A stretch of 64,000 nt of DNA from Mesorhizobium sp. WSM4311 (lineage in GTDB: Bacteria > Pseudomonadota > Alphaproteobacteria > Rhizobiales > Rhizobiaceae), in assembly GCF_002295115.1 (NCBI RefSeq), contig NZ_NSFV01000008.1, positions 124,001-188,000 of the forward strand. Direction: 5' to 3'. Below, one piece after another: positions 50,914 to 59,461 of the stretch (within the stretch, counting starts at the first letter, position 1; each line of letters begins with the position of its first letter). The position numbers and the translations under genes were made by a program. Under the pieces are notes generated by a model. The model had not been told where the DNA came from. It saw nothing but the letters and a program-made list of their open reading frames with translations, and searched no databases.

Positions 50914-51597
50914 TCAGTGGCCCGCGGCGCGGATCAGCCGCTCGGCCAGTTCCACGGTCAGCGCGTCGAAATGCGAGATCACCGCCGAAGGTTCGAATTC
51001 GCGGACATGCCGGTCGGTGTAGCCGAAATCGACGGCCACCACCGGAATGCCGGCGGCCTTGGCGGTGTCGATGTCGGTCTGCGAATCGCCGACCATCAGG
51101 GCGCGGTGCGGGTCGCCGCCGGCCAGCCGGATGGTTTCGGTCAGGTGACGCGGATCGGGCTTGCGGAAGGCGAACGTGTCCTGGCCGGCGATGGCCGCGA
51201 AATGCCTGGTCAGGCCGAGCGCCTCGATCAGCGCCAGGGAATTGGCCTCGTATTTGTTGGTGCAGATGGCAAGGAGATAGCCAGCCTTCTCGAAACGCCC
51301 GATCGCGTCGACGACACCGGGGTAGGGGCGCGATTTGCCGGGGATGTTGTCGGTGTAGTGATCGAGGAACAGCTTGAGCAGCCGGTCATGCTCGGCGACG
51401 TCAAGCGAGCGCTGCTGGGCGGCGTGCGCCCGCTCTATCATCACGCGGCCGCCATGGCCGACAAAGCGCCTGAAGCCGGCCTCGTCGACGGCCGTGAGTT
51501 CGCTGGCAGCCAGGCTGTGGTTGAGGCTGTCGAGCAGGTCCGGCGCCGTGTCAATCAGCGTTCCGTCGAGGTCGAACACGATGATCGGGCGACTCAT
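50914..51597 (-). CDS. gph: Phosphoglycolate phosphatase (HAD family)
   Basis: A 227-residue HAD hydrolase: MSRPIIVFDLDGTLIDTAPDLL carries the nucleophile DLDGT; LAICTNKYEA is motif II; KPDPRHL is motif III; MVGDSQTDIDTAKAAG is motif IV. Cap domain type C1. It dephosphorylates 2-phosphoglycolate made during DNA repair or photorespiration-like reactions. ATG at 51597 gives the family length. It is divergent from rpiA. Confidence 0.92.
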   Translation of the reverse strand: MSRPIIVFDLDGTLIDTAPDLLDSLNHSLAASELTAVDEAGFRRFVGHGGRVMIERAHAAQQRSLDVAEHDRLLKLFLDHYTDNIPGKSRPYPGVVDAIGRFEKAGYLLAICTNKYEANSLALIEALGLTRHFAAIAGQDTFAFRKPDPRHLTETIRLAGGDPHRALMVGDSQTDIDTAKAAGIPVVAVDFGYTDRHVREFEPSAVISHFDALTVELAERLIRAAGH

Positions 51598-51776
51598 GAT
51601 CCATCCTGCGCAGGTTTGTACATCCGGAGGCGATAGCGGCTGCGGCGCGTCAAGGCAAGCAAAGCGGTGGACAGGCGCCCAATGGTCAAAGGCTTTGGCC
51701 ACGGTCAAAAGCTTTGACCCGGCCGGCAAAAATGCTAGGAGCCCGAAACACAAGGTTCCCCGGGGCAGCAAGCGGC

Positions 51777-52508
51777 ATGGATGCAAGACAGTTGAAGGTC
51801 GAGGCCGCGCGGGCCGCCCTTGCCCATGTCAGCGACGGCATGCGGCTCGGCATCGGTACCGGCACCACTGCGGAAGAGTTCGTACGGCTGCTCGCCGACA
51901 AGGTCGCCACCGGCATGACCGTCATCGGTGTGCCGACTTCGGAGCGCACCGCAGCACTTTGCCGCGAGCTTGGCGTGCCGCTGTCGACATTGGAGGAAAC
52001 CCCCGAGCTCGATCTCACCGTCGACGGCGCCGACGAGGTCGACCCGGAGCTGACCCTGATCAAGGGCGGCGGCGGCGCGCTGCTGCGCGAGAAGATCGTT
52101 GCCGCGGCCTCGCAGCGCATGATCGTCATCGCCGACCGCTCGAAGATGGTCGAGACGCTCGGCCGGTTTCCGCTGCCGATCGAAGTCAACAAGTTCGGCC
52201 TGCGCGCCACCGAGATCGCCGTAGCCAAGGCGGCTGCAGAGCTCGGCCTTTCCGGTCCGATTACATTGAGGATGACGGGAGGCCAGGCTTTTGTTACAGA
52301 CGGCGGCCATTTTATCCTCGATGCATCTTTTGGCCGCATTCCGGATACAAGAGCGCTTTCGAATGCTCTCCACGCCATTCCGGGCGTGGTCGAGCATGGT
52401 CTTTTCATCGGGCTGGCGTCAGCGGCCATCATCGCCGGCGGCGACGGTATCCAAACCGTCCATGCCGCCCGAAAACCAGGGAGTTCTACCAACCATGATG
52501 TTGCATAA
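51777..52508 (+). CDS. rpiA: Ribose-5-phosphate isomerase A
   Basis: A 243-residue RpiA of the pentose phosphate pathway. Motifs: LGIGTGTTAEEFVRLLA (phosphate loop), DLTVDGADEVDPELTLIKGGGGALLREKIV with the catalytic Asp/Glu/Lys set, and HFILDASF. ATG at 51777 is used; the in-frame region before it is not conserved. Its end overlaps the start of the DUF2059 gene by 14 bases. Confidence 0.95.
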   Translation: MDARQLKVEAARAALAHVSDGMRLGIGTGTTAEEFVRLLADKVATGMTVIGVPTSERTAALCRELGVPLSTLEETPELDLTVDGADEVDPELTLIKGGGGALLREKIVAAASQRMIVIADRSKMVETLGRFPLPIEVNKFGLRATEIAVAKAAAELGLSGPITLRMTGGQAFVTDGGHFILDASFGRIPDTRALSNALHAIPGVVEHGLFIGLASAAIIAGGDGIQTVHAARKPGSSTNHDVA

Positions 52509-53118
52509 CCGGGTTCGCGGCCTTTGCGTCGTTCTGGCGGCTTCGGCCGTTTTGGCCTTGTCGTCGCCGGCGTTTTCGCAGGACGTCACCGAATCGCACC
52601 TGAAGGCGGCCCGCGCCGCGGTCGCGGCGATCCATGCGACCGACCCGTTCGACAACATCCTGCCGCAGGCGGCCGCCGCGCTCGAATCGCAGCTCATCCA
52701 GAAGAACCCGGACATGCAGGAACTGATTGGCAAGACGATCAGCGAGAAGGCGCTGGCGATGGCGTCGCGCCGCGCCGATCTCGAGAAGGAAGCGGCCCTT
52801 GCCTATGCGAAGGTGTTTTCCGAGAAGGAACTCAACGACATCGCAGCCTTCTACAGCTCCGAGTCCGGCAAGAAGCTGCTCGACAGCGGCCCGACCGTGA
52901 CGCGTGACTTGGTCAAGGCAGCCGACATCTGGCAGAACGGCCTTGCCCGCGATCTCGCCCAGCAGGTCGGCCAAACGCTGGCCGCGGCCGCCAAGGCAAA
53001 GGCTCCGGCTGCGCCTGCTGCGCCCGCTGATGGTGCTGCTCCGGCCGACAATGCGGCTCCGGCGGATGGCGCTGCACCGGCCGACGGTTCGGCTCCCGCC
53101 GACGGCACGCAGAACTGA
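52495..53118 (+). CDS. Exported DUF2059 family protein
   Basis: A 207-residue protein: signal peptide MLHNRVRGLCVVLAASAVLALSSPAFS, a DUF2059 helical domain (LAYAKVFSEKELNDIAAFYSSESGKKLLD) and a C-terminal low-complexity tail of repeated APADGA units (APADGAAPADNAAPADGA). The tail is probably disordered. The overlap with rpiA implies co-transcription. A rho-independent terminator follows. Function unknown. Confidence 0.88.
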   Translation: MMLHNRVRGLCVVLAASAVLALSSPAFSQDVTESHLKAARAAVAAIHATDPFDNILPQAAAALESQLIQKNPDMQELIGKTISEKALAMASRRADLEKEAALAYAKVFSEKELNDIAAFYSSESGKKLLDSGPTVTRDLVKAADIWQNGLARDLAQQVGQTLAAAAKAKAPAAPAAPADGAAPADNAAPADGAAPADGSAPADGTQN

Positions 53119-53155
53119 TCCTGCGTTTTCAAATGCGGCCTTGCGGCCATCTGCG

Positions 53156-53183
53156 AAGCCCGGCTTGTCCGGGCTTTTCTTTT
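53156..53183 (+). terminator. Rho-independent terminator after the DUF2059 gene
   Basis: AAGCCCGG and CCGGGCTT form an 8-bp stem with loop CTTGT, followed by TTCTTTT. It lies 37 bases past the stop codon and separates the rpiA unit from gor. Confidence 0.88.
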
Positions 53184-53238
53184 GGCCTTTGGCGGCCTAC
53201 CTGTCACTCGCATTTTCCGACGTTCAAGGAGCCGCCTC

Positions 53239-54630
53239 ATGGCCGGTTATGACTATGATCTTTTCGTCATCGGCGGCGGCTCCGGCGGGGTGAGGGCGGC
53301 GCGCGTTGCCGCCGCACTCGGCAAGCGCGTCGGCATCGCCGAGGAATACCGTTTTGGCGGTACCTGCGTCATCCGCGGCTGCGTGCCGAAAAAACTCTAT
53401 GTCTACGCCTCGCAATTTCCGGAGCATTTTGCCGATGCCGCCGGCTATGGCTGGACGGTGCCGGAAGCCAGTTTCAACTGGCAGACGCTGGTGGCCAACA
53501 AGGACCGCGAGATCAGCCGGCTGGAGGCGATCTACAAGAAGAATGTCGAGGGCGCCGGCGGCGAGACCTTCCATTCGCGGGCGATGATCGTCGACCCGCA
53601 TGTGGTGCATCTCCTGGACGACGACCGCACCGTCACCTCCGACCAGATCCTGATCGCCACCGGTGGCCGTCCGGCGGCCCACCCAGCGCTTCCCGGTCAT
53701 GAGCATTGCATCTTTTCCAACGAGGCTTTCGACCTCAAGGAACTGCCGAAGGCGATCATGATCGAGGGCGGCGGCTACATCGCGGTCGAGTTCGCCAACA
53801 TCTTTCACGGGCTCGGTGTCGACACCACGTTGGTCTATCGCGGCAAGGAGATCCTCAGCCGCTTCGACATGGATCTGCGCCGCACGCTGCACGAGACCAT
53901 GGAAAAGAAGGGGATCAAGATCCTCTGCCACGCCGTATCGGAGTCGATCCGCAAGCGGCCGGACGGCCGGCTCGATGCCCTTCTCACCAGCGGCCAGACG
54001 CTGACGGTGGATCAGGTCATGCTGGCCATCGGACGCATCCCCAACACCGAGAATATGGGCCTGGAAGGCATCGGCCTCGAGATGACCCAGGTCGGCGCGA
54101 TCAAGGTCGACGCGTATTCCCGCACCAACATCGACAATATCTGGGCGATCGGCGACGTCACCAACCGCGTGCAGCTGACACCGGTGGCGATCCACGAAGC
54201 AATGTGCTTTGTCGAGACGGCATTCAAGGGCAACCCGACCGCGCCCGACCACGACACGATCGCGACCGCGGTCTTCTCGCAGCCGGAAATCGGCACTGTC
54301 GGCCTGTCGGAAGACGAAGCCGTCAAGCGTTTCGCCGATGTCGAAATCTACCGCGCCAGCTTCCGGCCGATGCGGCACACGCTTTCGGGCCGCGACGAGA
54401 AGATGCTGATGAAGCTGGTGGTCGACGGCGCTTCCCGCAAAGTGCTAGGCGCCCACATATTGGGGCCGGATGCCGGCGAAATGGCGCAGCTGCTAGGCAT
54501 TCCGCTGAAGGCCGGCCTGACCAAGGATGATTTCGACCGCACAATGGCCGTGCACCCGACCGCGGCGGAAGAACTCGTCACCATGTACAAGCCGACCTAC
54601 CGCGTGAAGGACGGCCAGCGCGTCCAGTGA
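53239..54630 (+). CDS. gor: Glutathione-disulfide reductase
   Basis: A 463-residue flavoprotein disulfide reductase. FAD loop FVIGGGSGGVRAARVAA; redox-active GGTCVIRGCVPKK; NAD(P)H loop MIEGGGYIAVEFANIFHGLG; C-terminal active-site HPTAAEELVTM. NADPH preference is supported by Arg-rich TTLVYRGKEILSRFD. A CAAGGAG site precedes the ATG at 53239. It keeps the cytoplasmic glutathione pool reduced. Confidence 0.95.
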   Translation: MAGYDYDLFVIGGGSGGVRAARVAAALGKRVGIAEEYRFGGTCVIRGCVPKKLYVYASQFPEHFADAAGYGWTVPEASFNWQTLVANKDREISRLEAIYKKNVEGAGGETFHSRAMIVDPHVVHLLDDDRTVTSDQILIATGGRPAAHPALPGHEHCIFSNEAFDLKELPKAIMIEGGGYIAVEFANIFHGLGVDTTLVYRGKEILSRFDMDLRRTLHETMEKKGIKILCHAVSESIRKRPDGRLDALLTSGQTLTVDQVMLAIGRIPNTENMGLEGIGLEMTQVGAIKVDAYSRTNIDNIWAIGDVTNRVQLTPVAIHEAMCFVETAFKGNPTAPDHDTIATAVFSQPEIGTVGLSEDEAVKRFADVEIYRASFRPMRHTLSGRDEKMLMKLVVDGASRKVLGAHILGPDAGEMAQLLGIPLKAGLTKDDFDRTMAVHPTAAEELVTMYKPTYRVKDGQRVQ

Positions 54631-54732
54631 CGGGCGCGTTTTGCTCGATGAAGGTCGACTGAACCACCTAAGGCAGGCAGCCTAGGGCGGAAGCCGCCGC
54701 CGGCCATGGCCAGCGGAGGAGACAGCAATGCG

Positions 54733-56097
54733 CTACAGCAGCGTGCCGCGCAGGATGACCAGCGCCACCGAGAAATAAATCACCAGCCCGGTGACATCGA
54801 CCAGTGTGGCGACAAACGGCGCCGATGCGCTGGCGGGGTCGAAACCGACCCGTTTCAGCGCGAAGGGCAGCATCGATCCCGAGAGTGAACCAAAGGTGAC
54901 GATGCCGACCAATGCGGCCCCGACCGTCGCGGCAATCAGCGGCCAGTGCGGACCGTAATCGTAGAAACCGAAATACTGCCACAGCGTGATGCGGCAGACG
55001 CCGACCACGCCAAGGATCGATCCCAGCACCAGGCCGGTCGGCAGTTCGCGCAAGGCAACCCGCCACCAGTCGCCGAGCCCAATCTCGCGCAGAGCCAGCG
55101 CCCGGATGACCAGCGAGGTCGCCTGCGAGCCGGAATTGCCGCCGGAGCTCATGATCAGCGGGATAAAGAGGGTGAGCACGATCGCTTTTTCCAGTTCGCT
55201 TTCGTAGCTCTGCATGGCGTTCGCGGTCAGCATTTCGCTGAGGAACAGGGCGCACAGCCAGCCGGCGCGCTTCTGGATCATGGCGAGGAAGCTCATCTTC
55301 ATATAGGGCTCGTCGAGCGCTTCCATGCCGCCGAAGCGATGCACGTCCTCCGTCGTTTCCTCGATCATCGTGTCGATGATGTCGTCGATTGTCACGATGC
55401 CGAGGATCTTGCCGTGGTCGACGACGGGTACGGCGAGCAGATCGTATTTGGAGATCGTCTGCGCCAGGGTTTCACGATCGGTCAGCGGGGTGACCGTCAC
55501 CGGCACACGGTCCGGCGCCACAGACAGGATCGGGTCGTCCGGCTCACCGGTGATGAGCCGGCGCAGGCCGGTCGACCGCACCAGGAGGTCCGTTTGCGGA
55601 TCGACGATGTAGATCGCGTAGACGGTTTCGCGCGTCCGCTCGACCTTGCGGATGTAGTCCAGCGTGCGTCCGACGGTCCAGTCGGAGGGAACGCTGACGA
55701 ATTCCGTCGTCATGATCGATGCGGCGCTGCCTTCGGGATAGCCCAGAATGGACAGCAGGGTGGCGCGCAGCGGCGGCGCCAGTGCGCCGAGCAGTTCGGA
55801 GCGTGCCGGCTCATCGAGCTCGCGCAGTATGTCGGCCGCACGGTCGACCGACATGGCGGTGAGCAGCTTGCTTGCCTTGGCGCGGGGCAGGGCCTCCGCG
55901 AGTTCGGGCGCGCCGTCGAGTTCAGGCTGGTCGAAGATCTCGACCAGCCGCTCGAACGGTACGGCGCAAAGCAGATCCGTCGCGGTTTCGCGCGATTCAT
56001 GGTTGAGCCCCTCGACCACGTCGGCGACATGGTCGTTTGCAAGGATGCGGGCGATGGCGATGGCCTCGTCGTCCGCTACGGGGGAAAAATCGTTCAT
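54733..56097 (-). CDS. mgtE: Magnesium transporter MgtE
   Basis: A 454-residue MgtE: N-terminal helical MgtE_N domain (about 25-125, ASKLLTAMSVDRAADILRELDEPAR), two CBS domains (about 130-255), connecting helix, then five membrane helices (GWLCALFLSEMLTANAMQSYE, PLIMSSGGNSGSQATSLVIRAL). The conserved SSGGNSGSQ pore segment is intact. Magnesium or cobalt uptake. Its mRNA leader carries nested hairpins next to the ribosome site. Confidence 0.94.
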   Translation of the reverse strand: MNDFSPVADDEAIAIARILANDHVADVVEGLNHESRETATDLLCAVPFERLVEIFDQPELDGAPELAEALPRAKASKLLTAMSVDRAADILRELDEPARSELLGALAPPLRATLLSILGYPEGSAASIMTTEFVSVPSDWTVGRTLDYIRKVERTRETVYAIYIVDPQTDLLVRSTGLRRLITGEPDDPILSVAPDRVPVTVTPLTDRETLAQTISKYDLLAVPVVDHGKILGIVTIDDIIDTMIEETTEDVHRFGGMEALDEPYMKMSFLAMIQKRAGWLCALFLSEMLTANAMQSYESELEKAIVLTLFIPLIMSSGGNSGSQATSLVIRALALREIGLGDWWRVALRELPTGLVLGSILGVVGVCRITLWQYFGFYDYGPHWPLIAATVGAALVGIVTFGSLSGSMLPFALKRVGFDPASASAPFVATLVDVTGLVIYFSVALVILRGTLL

Positions 56098-56109
56098 GGT
56101 TCACTCCTA

Positions 56110-56158
56110 GCCGTCCGGCAGGACATGAACCATGTCAGGTCACGTCTAGGCGGACGGC
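56110..56158 (-). promoter_or_regulatory. Nested hairpin leader just before the mgtE ribosome site
   Basis: On the mgtE transcript, GCCGTCCG pairs with CGGACGGC (56110-56117 with 56151-56158). Inside it GACATG pairs with CATGTC around a three-base loop (56122-56136). The outer stem ends two bases before AGGAG of the ribosome site at 56104-56108. Such a structure could open or close the start region with Mg2+ or another signal. It does not match the M-box layout I know, so it is a candidate new leader type. Confidence 0.5.
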
Positions 56159-56369
56159 GGTTGCGTTCGACTAATACTGTCGCCAGGCATGGCGCGGTGA
56201 CCTTTCCGCTTGCGGGTTCGCGTTTGACTGTCAGCAAGCCGGCGCAACATAGGAGCGCGCCTTGCCGAGTCAATCGCGGTGAGTGAGGAAAACGGCGCCT
56301 GATGGCTCCGATCGCGATACTGTGATCGCCGACTGCCGCGCTGCCCGGCAAGTCGCGGTGAAATCAACG

Positions 56370-58262
56370 TTATTTCTGCTTCAGCCGACGTGAGAAACGC
56401 AGCCATTTGTCCTCGACCGGACGTGGCTGGGTCAGAATCGTCGTGAGTTCGACCGGCAGGGTCGGAACCAGCGGCTTCTTGGTGGCGACGCCGTCGGCGA
56501 TCAACACGATCGAATGGTAGAACTCGGTGCCGGCAGCCGATCGTGGCGCCACCGCTTCGTGCATGACGCTGATCACAGTGACATCGGGGCAGTTGTCCTT
56601 GATCGCCTGGTGGAAGGCAATCTTGCCTTCCGGGTCAAGGGCGCCGGTCGCCTCGTCAAGGAACAGCAGCCCCGGCTGCTGCAGGATGATGCGGGCCACC
56701 ACCAGCTTCTGCTTCTGGCCGCCCGACAGGACCTGATCCCAGCTTTTGCCTTCACGGCTTTCATTGGCCATATGCTCGATGAAGTCGCCAAGGCCGGCCT
56801 TGTGCAGCGCGGACGCGACCTGCGCATCGCCGTGGTCGTGCTCGGAGCCCGGCAGGCAGACCAGCTGCTTCAGCGACACCTGCTGGAGCTTGACCTCCTG
56901 GGCGGCATAAAAGCTCTTCACCCCGTCGGGGAAGACAATGGTACCGCGGCCATAAGGCCAAAGACCGTTGATCGCCTTGATCAGTGAAGTCTTGCCGCAA
57001 CCGGATTCGCCTTTGAGGAACGTCCACTCGCTGCGCCGGAAGCGCAAATTGGCGGCGCTGAGGAACGGTGTCGCGTCCTCTCCCTGATGCGCCAGTTCGA
57101 GCTTCTGGATGGTCAGGCCGAAAACCGGGTTCTGGCTGGCATAATGGAAGTCGGACTGACCGGTCTGGCTGTAGAACGCCTGCGGATGCTGAACGTTCTC
57201 GATCGCGTTCGCCAGTTCCGTGACACGCTGGCTGTTGGCGCGCAGCGTGGCGATGGCGGGCATGACATGAATGAACCACGAGCACTGGCTGATCAGCTGA
57301 GCGACCATTTCGGAGCCGGTTATGTAGCCCTTGTAGTCCAGGCGATTGTGTATGAACGACACCAGACCGGGGCCATAGGCGACGATCCGGGCGCCGAGGA
57401 AGTTGTAGATCAGCTCGAACGACGTGTAGCCATTGTTGACGACATTGAGCTTGCCCCAGGTCTTGTCGATATCGACGTAGAGCTTGTCGTGCATCGACTT
57501 TTGCACGTCTTCGCCATGCGAGGCGGCGACATGGAAGCTGCGGCGCAGGAACGTCGTCAGTTCGCTGCGGTAGCTGCCCTCGGCCTGCTGCATGCGGATA
57601 TTGAGCCGCTCGAGCAAGCGGCCGAGCTTGACCGCGATCCAGGTGTTCAGCGGCACGTAAATGGCGACGGCGAGGAAGGCCAGCACGGCGCTGCCATAAC
57701 TGCCGAGGAACTCCAGTCCTTTGACCTCAACCGAGGACCCGATCAGATTTTCGCCGATAAAATAGAGCGAGGTCGCGACACCCAGAACGCCCATGGCGAG
57801 ACCGATCGCCCCGCCCGTCATGTCCTTGATCGATTCCTGGATGCGCTGGTCGATGTTGTCGGGCGCGACGATACCGCCAGCCGCCGAACCATGCTGAGCA
57901 TGGAAGTGGGTGTGATTGCCGTCGAGCAGAGCCTTGTTGAACTGGCTATTCAGCCAGCCACGCCACTTTCGGTGCAGGGTTGCCGAGACAAGACCACGCA
58001 CGCCGGTGAAGCCGGCATCCTTGAGCACGACCAGCAGAACCAATATGCCGGCATTGGTCAGGATTGCCTGCAGCGGGCTGGTGTTGGCTGCATCGTGGAA
58101 GAAGGCAATCGAATTGCCCAACTCGCCCAATGCCAGGGCAAACCAGACGCCGGCCTTGCTGGAAAGCGCCGTCAGCAGAGCGATGACGATGGTGAGCGTC
58201 CAGGCTTCCTTCCAGCGCTCGGAGAACCAGTAGGCCTTCATCAGCCCCCAGAAACTGCGCAT
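56370..58262 (-). CDS. ABC transporter, fused membrane and ATPase domains (YddA/SbmA-BacA-related)
   Basis: A 630-residue half-transporter: N-terminal membrane domain of the ABC_membrane_2/SbmA-BacA type (about 1-330; LTIVIALLTALSSKAGVWFAL, then VASHGEDVQKSMHDKLYV cytoplasmic loop, DNVDQRIQESIKD-like segment) and a nucleotide-binding domain with Walker A LKGESGCGKTSL, signature LSGGQKQKLV and Walker B LLFLDEATGAL. Relatives such as BclA and BacA move peptides or very-long-chain fatty-acid derivatives and matter in legume symbiosis. Orthology to BclA cannot be shown here. ATG at 58262 is chosen as the first start before the membrane domain. The stop is followed by an AT-poor gap. Confidence 0.88.
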   Translation of the reverse strand: MRSFWGLMKAYWFSERWKEAWTLTIVIALLTALSSKAGVWFALALGELGNSIAFFHDAANTSPLQAILTNAGILVLLVVLKDAGFTGVRGLVSATLHRKWRGWLNSQFNKALLDGNHTHFHAQHGSAAGGIVAPDNIDQRIQESIKDMTGGAIGLAMGVLGVATSLYFIGENLIGSSVEVKGLEFLGSYGSAVLAFLAVAIYVPLNTWIAVKLGRLLERLNIRMQQAEGSYRSELTTFLRRSFHVAASHGEDVQKSMHDKLYVDIDKTWGKLNVVNNGYTSFELIYNFLGARIVAYGPGLVSFIHNRLDYKGYITGSEMVAQLISQCSWFIHVMPAIATLRANSQRVTELANAIENVQHPQAFYSQTGQSDFHYASQNPVFGLTIQKLELAHQGEDATPFLSAANLRFRRSEWTFLKGESGCGKTSLIKAINGLWPYGRGTIVFPDGVKSFYAAQEVKLQQVSLKQLVCLPGSEHDHGDAQVASALHKAGLGDFIEHMANESREGKSWDQVLSGGQKQKLVVARIILQQPGLLFLDEATGALDPEGKIAFHQAIKDNCPDVTVISVMHEAVAPRSAAGTEFYHSIVLIADGVATKKPLVPTLPVELTTILTQPRPVEDKWLRFSRRLKQK

Positions 58263-58569
58263 CGAGGATACCGGCGTCAAATGCGACCGCCCTGCGGCGC
58301 CGCGGTGTAGTCTATCCGGTACTGACTCCTGCGATCGTCTGCCGATCCGAATCACGATCCCGCCCAAACCTTTTTTGTTTTGTTACGGATGGTAACACCA
58401 ATTGATCATTTTCCATTAATTTTTATAGGGGGTCAGCGAGATTTGAAGATCCGGCCGTGTCGGGAAGGCAACAGAGCAGGCTTTCCAACTGCTTCGCGTA
58501 AGCCGGCAGGAAGGCGACTTAACATAACAATGTCAGATGGTTACTTGGTTACGACGCGGTGAGCCACAA

Positions 58570-58586
58570 CCTTCCCTTAGGGAAGG
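58570..58586. other. Seven-bp hairpin in a 500-base gene-free gap
   Basis: CCTTCCC-TTA-GGGAAGG is a perfect 7-bp stem-loop. The gap 58263-58764 between the ABC transporter and FrnE-like genes also holds an AT-rich stretch near 58370-58435, with a GTTAC/GTAAC dyad (58379-58393). No credible gene is seen; short frames at 58380 and 58559 lack ribosome sites and normal composition. Confidence 0.4.
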
Positions 58587-58764
58587 CGTCCACACGATTT
58601 CGTGACTCATTTTGGCTTGTCCGGCGAGCCGATTTTTCGTTGGGGCTAACCAAATTCCCGAAAACCGGCCGTCCTTTGACGTCTGATTCCTGGCGCGATC
58701 GGCCTTTCCGGGAGCCGAGAAGTGACCTGAAACGGTCTCGTCGCAGGCGAAGGAATGACCGGCT

Positions 58765-59445
58765 TCAGCCGACCTTGTCCAATTCGCCGCGCGCCTTCGC
58801 CGCCGCCACCTGGCGGATGGCGTCAGCCAGCGTGTCGACGTCCTGAGCGCCCATCACGGCATATTTGCCTTCAAGCAGGAAGCACGGCACGCCCGATATG
58901 CCCATGCGCGACGCCGTGGCGATCTCGGTGCGCACCGCCTCGACATCGGCGTCGGTCGGCAACAGCGTGGCGACCACGGATGCGTCCATGCCGGCCTCGC
59001 GAGCGGCTTCGACCAACACGGCATGGTCGCCGATGTTGACGCCTTCCTCGAAATTCAACTGGAAGAGGCGGCGGACCAGCCTGTTCTGCACGGCTTCACC
59101 GGCAGCACCCGCCCAACGGATCAGGCGGTGCGCATCCAGCGTGTTCGACGCCACCTTGATGGCATCGAAGGCAAAGGAGATGCCCTCTGCCTCGCCGAGC
59201 GGCTCGATGCGGGCATGAATCTCGCGAATGCGCTCATCGCTGCCGAACTTGGCCCGCATATACTCCCGGCGGTCCTTGCCTTGCGGCGGAATGGTCGGAT
59301 CGAGCTGGAACGGCCGCCAGCGTATACGCACATCGACGTCGCCGGCCGCGGCAACGGCCTTGTCCAGCCGCTTCTGACCGATGAAGCACCAGGGGCAGAC
59401 GACATCCGACACCACATCGACGGTTATGGCGTTCGCTTCGCTCAT
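58765..59445 (-). CDS. DsbA-family protein of the FrnE/HCCA isomerase type
   Basis: A 226-residue thioredoxin-fold protein: VDVVSDVVCPWCFIGQKRLDKA with the CPWC active site, AHRLIRWAGAAGEAVQNRLV and FEEGVNIGDHAVLVEAA. It fits the FrnE group of disulfide oxidoreductases rather than 2-hydroxychromene isomerases because both Cys are present. No signal peptide, so cytoplasmic. It starts 16 bases after the SBP gene on the same strand. Confidence 0.9.
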   Translation of the reverse strand: MSEANAITVDVVSDVVCPWCFIGQKRLDKAVAAAGDVDVRIRWRPFQLDPTIPPQGKDRREYMRAKFGSDERIREIHARIEPLGEAEGISFAFDAIKVASNTLDAHRLIRWAGAAGEAVQNRLVRRLFQLNFEEGVNIGDHAVLVEAAREAGMDASVVATLLPTDADVEAVRTEIATASRMGISGVPCFLLEGKYAVMGAQDVDTLADAIRQVAAAKARGELDKVG

Positions 59446-59461
59446 CTCGATCTCCGGATTT

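Noticed and set aside
58380..58846. Two short plus-strand frames in the gap after the ABC transporter
   Set aside because: No ribosome sites, no recognisable domains, and the second overlaps the FrnE gene on the other strand.
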